From Chloranthus sessilifolius (taxonomy: Eukaryota > Streptophyta > Magnoliopsida > Chloranthales > Chloranthaceae), in the NCBI GenBank assembly GCA_021018995.1, contig CM037593.1, forward strand, positions 13,048,088 to 13,112,087: DNA of 64,000 nt. The letters are read 5' to 3'. Positions 60,294 through 64,000 of the stretch are shown here, piece after piece (the first letter of the stretch is position 1; each line of letters opens with the position of its first letter). Below the pieces are notes generated by a model, which was not told the DNA's origin, did not search any database, and saw nothing but the letters and a program-made list of their open reading frames with translations. Position numbers and translations under genes: made by a program.

Positions 60294-61126
60294 TGATGCG
60301 GGATGAGACGCATACTAACCTTAAAATAGCATAAATCTTGCACGATAGGGGTCTAGGGTTCTCAATCTTCAATTAAACAAGAAAAATATAAAAGAAGAAT
60401 AAAATAGAAGATCTTCATATTCGCTCCAAAGAGACTTGTCGGCTTCGCACCAATGATAACTTTTAAGAATCACTCCTCAAAGGCGAAAACTCTTCGCAAG
60501 TTTTCTACAAAAGATTCACTCTTCACAAGGTGCACAAAAGCAACTTAATTTTTCTTCCATAATAATTCTCATAAGAGATTACAATGTGTGTTTATAAAGA
60601 AAAGAAACCCTAGAAATACTACTTACAATAAAACTCCTAATCAATAATTAAAACTTTCTAATCTAACGATCATAATTAATTTCACCACTAATCCCTTTTT
60701 TATTACGTGACCACTTTTGAAAGGTCAAACGATGTCTGATTGACGTGAAATTGGTCTTGTTTGAAAGTTTATAGAAGTAGCTTTCCAACAAGATAAAAAT
60801 CACACAATTCTTACACATATTGGTAGACTTATGACCATTTTTCCGATGGTTGGCAGAAAGTGATGAGATTAACAGTCACATATTACATATATGTGTCTGA
60901 CCCCTAAATAATTTAAATAAGGAAACTAATCATAAAATAAATCATTTATTAAAAGAATCATAATAAAAAGGGAAACTAAACCTAGATAAAAATATTGCCT
61001 AAAATAATGTGCACACGGGTCTTTAACGGACCTTTTTTAAAAGCCCATTCATGGGTCCACTTTCTCTTTTGACATCTCCTCTTTATCCGGCCACGATCTC
61101 GGCGTGTAGGCTTCAATTTCGCATTA
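60294..61126 (-). repeat. 5' LTR of the small LTR element
   Basis: 833 bp; starts on the plus strand TGATGCGGGATGAGACGC. Confidence 0.9.
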
Positions 61127-61131
61127 ACAGT

Positions 61132-61699
61132 GATATGGGAGCGATGTCATAAGAGCTCACATGTATCATGTGTCATAGCTCTATACTCAGACTCAGCACT
61201 GGATTTGGAGACCATGTCTTGCTTTTTAGTTTTCCACACTACCAAGTCACTTCCAAAAAAAGTATAGTATCTGAATGTGAATGATGATCGATAGGAGCCC
61301 CAGCGTAATCGCCATCACTATAGCAACTGATAGAATAGTGACTAACATCGAAGCAGAATAGTCCTCTTCCAAGAGAGGACTTAATATAGCGTAGCATCTG
61401 ATGTGCGGCATCCATATGTGACACCAATGGAGCATGCATAAACTGAGTAACAACAGAGGCTGCAAATGTGATGCTTGGTCGAGTATTAATGAGGTAGATA
61501 AGGCGCCCAACAAATCGTTGCTACTCGGATAAACCAAAAAGTCGTCCTCCAATGTCAGCGTGAGGATGATGTTTAGGATCAATGGGAGACTTGGCAGGTT
61601 TACATCCCAGTATACCAATATCCCGAAAAAAAATAATAGTACATTTTCTTTGTGAGAGATATCCTCGAGAAGATCAAGCAATCTCTATACCAAGGAAAT
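61132..61699 (-). pseudogene. Copia RNase H and RT end
   Basis: CKPAKSPIDPKHHPHAD, HMDAAHQMLRYIKSSLGRGL, CYSDGDYAGAPIDHHSHS (the RNase H D-A-D box reads DGD). Minor frameshifts; continues across the hAT element into the RT at 63100. Confidence 0.87.
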
Positions 61700-61707
61700 A
61701 CCTAAAA
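61700..61707. repeat. TSD, left of hAT element
   Basis: ACCTAAAA versus ATCTAAAA at 63092-63099 (7 of 8). Confidence 0.85.
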
Positions 61708-62334
61708 CAATGTTGTTAAATGGCAACCATATGCGATGGCATGGCCCAATCGCATATGCAGATTGCACAGATCGTACATTCAATTGTGCCATTGCATAGA
61801 ATTTTTTATTTTTTTCCCAAAAATTCCCCAAAATTACTAATATAAAAAACCACTATATTTTTGTTAATTTTGTGCTCTATATGGTAGAATGAGTTGAATA
61901 TATCTGATAAGGTGGAAGGAAAAATATAAATTTCATTAAAAATAAGTCAAAATAGTACAAAAATAAAGTGGACGATACAAAAGAGAAGGGAAGGGACCCA
62001 AAACATACCTTTAAAAGTTGTGGTATGCATTAGGGAGAGAAAACCCCTATTTATAGGGCTCGGGGAAGCCTAAAAATCAAAAAACAAAAAAATAAAATAA
62101 AATCAATGTTAGAGAAGTATGCCATGAATGGTAGTCAAGGCGACGCCATGGCGAATGGCGATAGAATTCGCAATATGAAAAGAAATGGCGGGAATGGTGA
62201 AATGGCAACGCCATAGCTTAATGGTGTCATGGCGTCGCCAAAGGCGCTATTTATAAAATTGATATAATAGCTTATATTATAATAAATAATATAATAATAA
62301 GTCATAATTTTGTAAATTATAAGTTATAGTTATA

Positions 62335-62397
<63 letters not shown>

Positions 62398-63091
62398 AGT
62401 TGTTTAGGGTTTGGAGACCAAATCTCCTCTTTGTCGTCTTCTAACTCTCTAGCGCAGCTCTTCGCTTCCACGTTTCTCTTTCTCTCGTGTCTCTATCTCA
62501 CGCAGTTGGCTAATTATTATTTTTTTTGCAAATTTTCACATTCGCAAACTCAAGTTCTTCGCCTCCGCAATACCTAAACTTTTTTTATAGGTTTCTTGTA
62601 ACCTCTCTTACAAATTGAGCAATGGACGACACTACTATAGGTGTCTTATGTACTTGAATATTTCATATCTTTTAATCTTTCTATATTGGTTGATATTTCA
62701 TATTATATTTTATTTATACTTGCTCATGTTGCAATTTTATTGATGTTTCATATCATAATTAATTTTCTCTCTATTGATTGCTCTTTATTTATGACCGATT
62801 AATTAGTTGAATTTTTTTAACCTTTATAAAAATGTAAGATATATATATATAAATAAAAATTATAAAAAAGTAAAAGAAAAAAAATAAATGACATCGTCAT
62901 GGCATGGCAAGCCTCTTCGACATGCCTTAGCCACACCACCTTAACTATCTTAATGCCATGGCATATATTTTATGCAATCGCATGCATATGTGATGGCATG
63001 CGATGGCATACTTACTGTATCGCATATGCCATCATGGCATATGCGAGACACCCTTCCTAGATGGTATATGCGATCGCATATGACAACATTG
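61708..63091. mobile_element. Non-autonomous hAT element (1384 bp)
   Basis: Ends CAATGTTGTTAAATGGC and (complement) CAATGTTGTCATATGCG; 8-bp TSD with one mismatch; interruption of the copia RT reading exactly at the site. Subterminal repeats of GCATATGCGAT/GATGGCATG at both ends look like transposase binding sites. The interior includes a (TA)n tract and a leader-like CT-rich stretch (62400-62520) but no transposase. Confidence 0.88.
62338..62395. repeat. (TA)n microsatellite
   Basis: About 28 AT dinucleotides inside the hAT element. Confidence 0.95.
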
Positions 63092-64000
63092 ATCTAAAAT
63101 GACCCAATTCTTTCATTTCAAAGGCTTGGCGTAATTCCACCTTAGCATGTCATAAAGGCAGAATCATCATTAGTGACTATAATATTAGCAGCATACACCA
63201 ATAAAATAGTCCTCAAACGTCCTGACCCAGTATAAATGAAGCAGATTTGATCTAAGTGGCATCAGATGAATCACATAGTAAGAACAACACTACTAAACCT
63301 CTGGAATCGCACTCTCGGAGACTGATTCAGACCATAAATCAATTTCCAAAGGCGACAAACCTTCCTACAATACTCCCCTTGAAGTCGAAAACCAGGTGGG
63401 TGCTCCATGGAGATCTCCTCACTTGAATGCCCATGAAGAAAGACAATTTTGATATCCAGCTAATATAAGGGCCAATGATGATGAGCCGCCAAAGAGATAG
63501 TGACCCAAATGGAAGTGAGCTTAGTAACCATAGCAAATATTGCAGTAAAGTTCCAGCCAGACATCTGAGTAACACCTTTGGCCACAAGAGCGCGCTTTAT
63601 AAATTTAATTGCAATCACCCATCTACAACTGACTGGGTGTTTGTAAAGAGGAGATCAACAACCTCCCATGTTTGATTCTTCTCGAGCTTCTATTTCTTCA
63701 TGCACTATGGCAAACCTGTAGAGGTGTTGAAGAGCTTCACCAAAAGGCACGGAATAATAACAGTACAGGCTTTGGCCAAAGAGGCACGATAAAGGGAATA
63801 AAGATTGATAAGACAAATATTGAGCAATAGAGTGAGCAGTAACACAAATCCGTTGATGGAGTGCAGTATGTAAGGAGAGGTTATCAACAACGAGAAGAAG
63901 GAGCAATTACGGGAGAAGCTAGAGGAAAAGATGGGATGGCTATACTTGAAAGATCTGTGAGTCTAAGTGATCATCTGGCACGGAGTTCGAACTGCAGGCA
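63092..64000 (-). pseudogene. Copia reverse transcriptase, N-terminal part, broken
   Basis: Minus-strand pieces ALVAKGVTQMSG-like, HHHWPLYQLDIKIVFLHG and KNQTWEVVDL correspond to the W-x-V-D-L...LVAKG...Y-Q-L-D-V-K-N-A-F-L-H-G order of copia RT. Several frameshifts; continues beyond the window. Confidence 0.78.

Larger units (their letters stand above)
58549..61126 (-). mobile_element. Small non-autonomous LTR retrotransposon with its own ORF (2578 bp)
   Basis: LTRs 58549-59385 (837 bp) and 60294-61126 (833 bp), ends TGATGC-GG/CCGCATTA. Internal region only 908 bp with a primer site and a purine tract (CAAAGGGGAA) in minus orientation. No RT, protease, integrase or CCHC knuckle. It splits the copia RNase H exactly, with reading resuming on the other side. 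The LTR architecture resembles elements A and B, a likely source of enzymes. Confidence 0.88.
58033..64000 (-). mobile_element. Ty1/copia element (minus strand), twice interrupted, runs off the window
   Basis: From the right edge leftward: RT start (63092-63906), the MKELGHFRYFLGIEIA segment split by a hAT element, RNase H (61132-61690), interruption by a small LTR element, the RNase H end (58300-58543), a PPT-like CACCAGCTTCAGTGTGAG, then LTR 58233 down to about 58033. Decayed by stops and shifts. Confidence 0.85.

Overview
This is a piece of a plant nuclear genome, almost certainly an angiosperm with a large, repeat-rich genome. The evidence is Ty3/gypsy and Ty1/copia LTR elements primed by tRNA-iMet-like sites, an Athila/Tat-type LTR, LINEs with endonuclease, reverse transcriptase and zf-RVT domains, a tRNA-derived SINE, hAT-like MITEs, and a spliced eukaryotic gene with GT-AG introns. 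There are no bacterial features, no intact tRNA or rRNA genes and no CRISPR array.

The only convincing host gene is on the minus strand. It is an RTEL1-type DNA helicase (XPD/FANCJ family, 4Fe-4S, DEAH box). Sixteen consecutive in-frame exons (1742 nt, about 580 codons) run from 56633 down to 20291, over 36 kb. The N-terminal exons (Walker A) lie beyond the right edge. The C-terminal exons lie left of 20291, with weak candidates at 7.0-7.4 kb. Every exon junction restores frame and no exon carries a stop, so the gene looks functional although four of its introns or flanks are 9-13 kb of nested transposons.

Layout from left to right. 1-3978: an internally deleted gypsy element. 4488-5383: a solo LTR of a related family. 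5.4-6.5 kb: remnant of a minus-strand LTR element. 8.8-14.6 kb: a near full-length but degenerate LINE with a zinc finger at the start of ORF1. 14.7-17.7 kb: an unusual non-coding block with an array of hairpins in pyrimidine-rich spacers, a TATA box, and a 110-bp minisatellite carrying inverted W-box cores. 18.4-20.1 kb: an Athila-type LTR and leader. 20.3-56.6 kb: the helicase gene. Its introns hold a decayed copia element, a 430-bp foldback element, hAT-like MITEs, a 2.65-kb solo LTR split by a deleted gypsy element with a perfect target-site duplication (TSD), a SINE, a tandem TRIM array, and three LINEs nested in one another. 57.6-64 kb: a LINE tail and a minus-strand copia element interrupted by a small non-autonomous LTR element and a non-autonomous hAT element.

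The most novel-looking items are these: the tandem TRIM array (182-bp LTRs, only 46 bp internal); the CGATACGTATCG MITE family with perfect 8-bp TSDs; the 14.7-17.7 kb hairpin/W-box block; the protein-coding non-autonomous LTR element at 58.5-61.1 kb; the LINE ORF1 with a RanBP2-like finger; and the dense GATCGATC palindromes in the gypsy LTRs.
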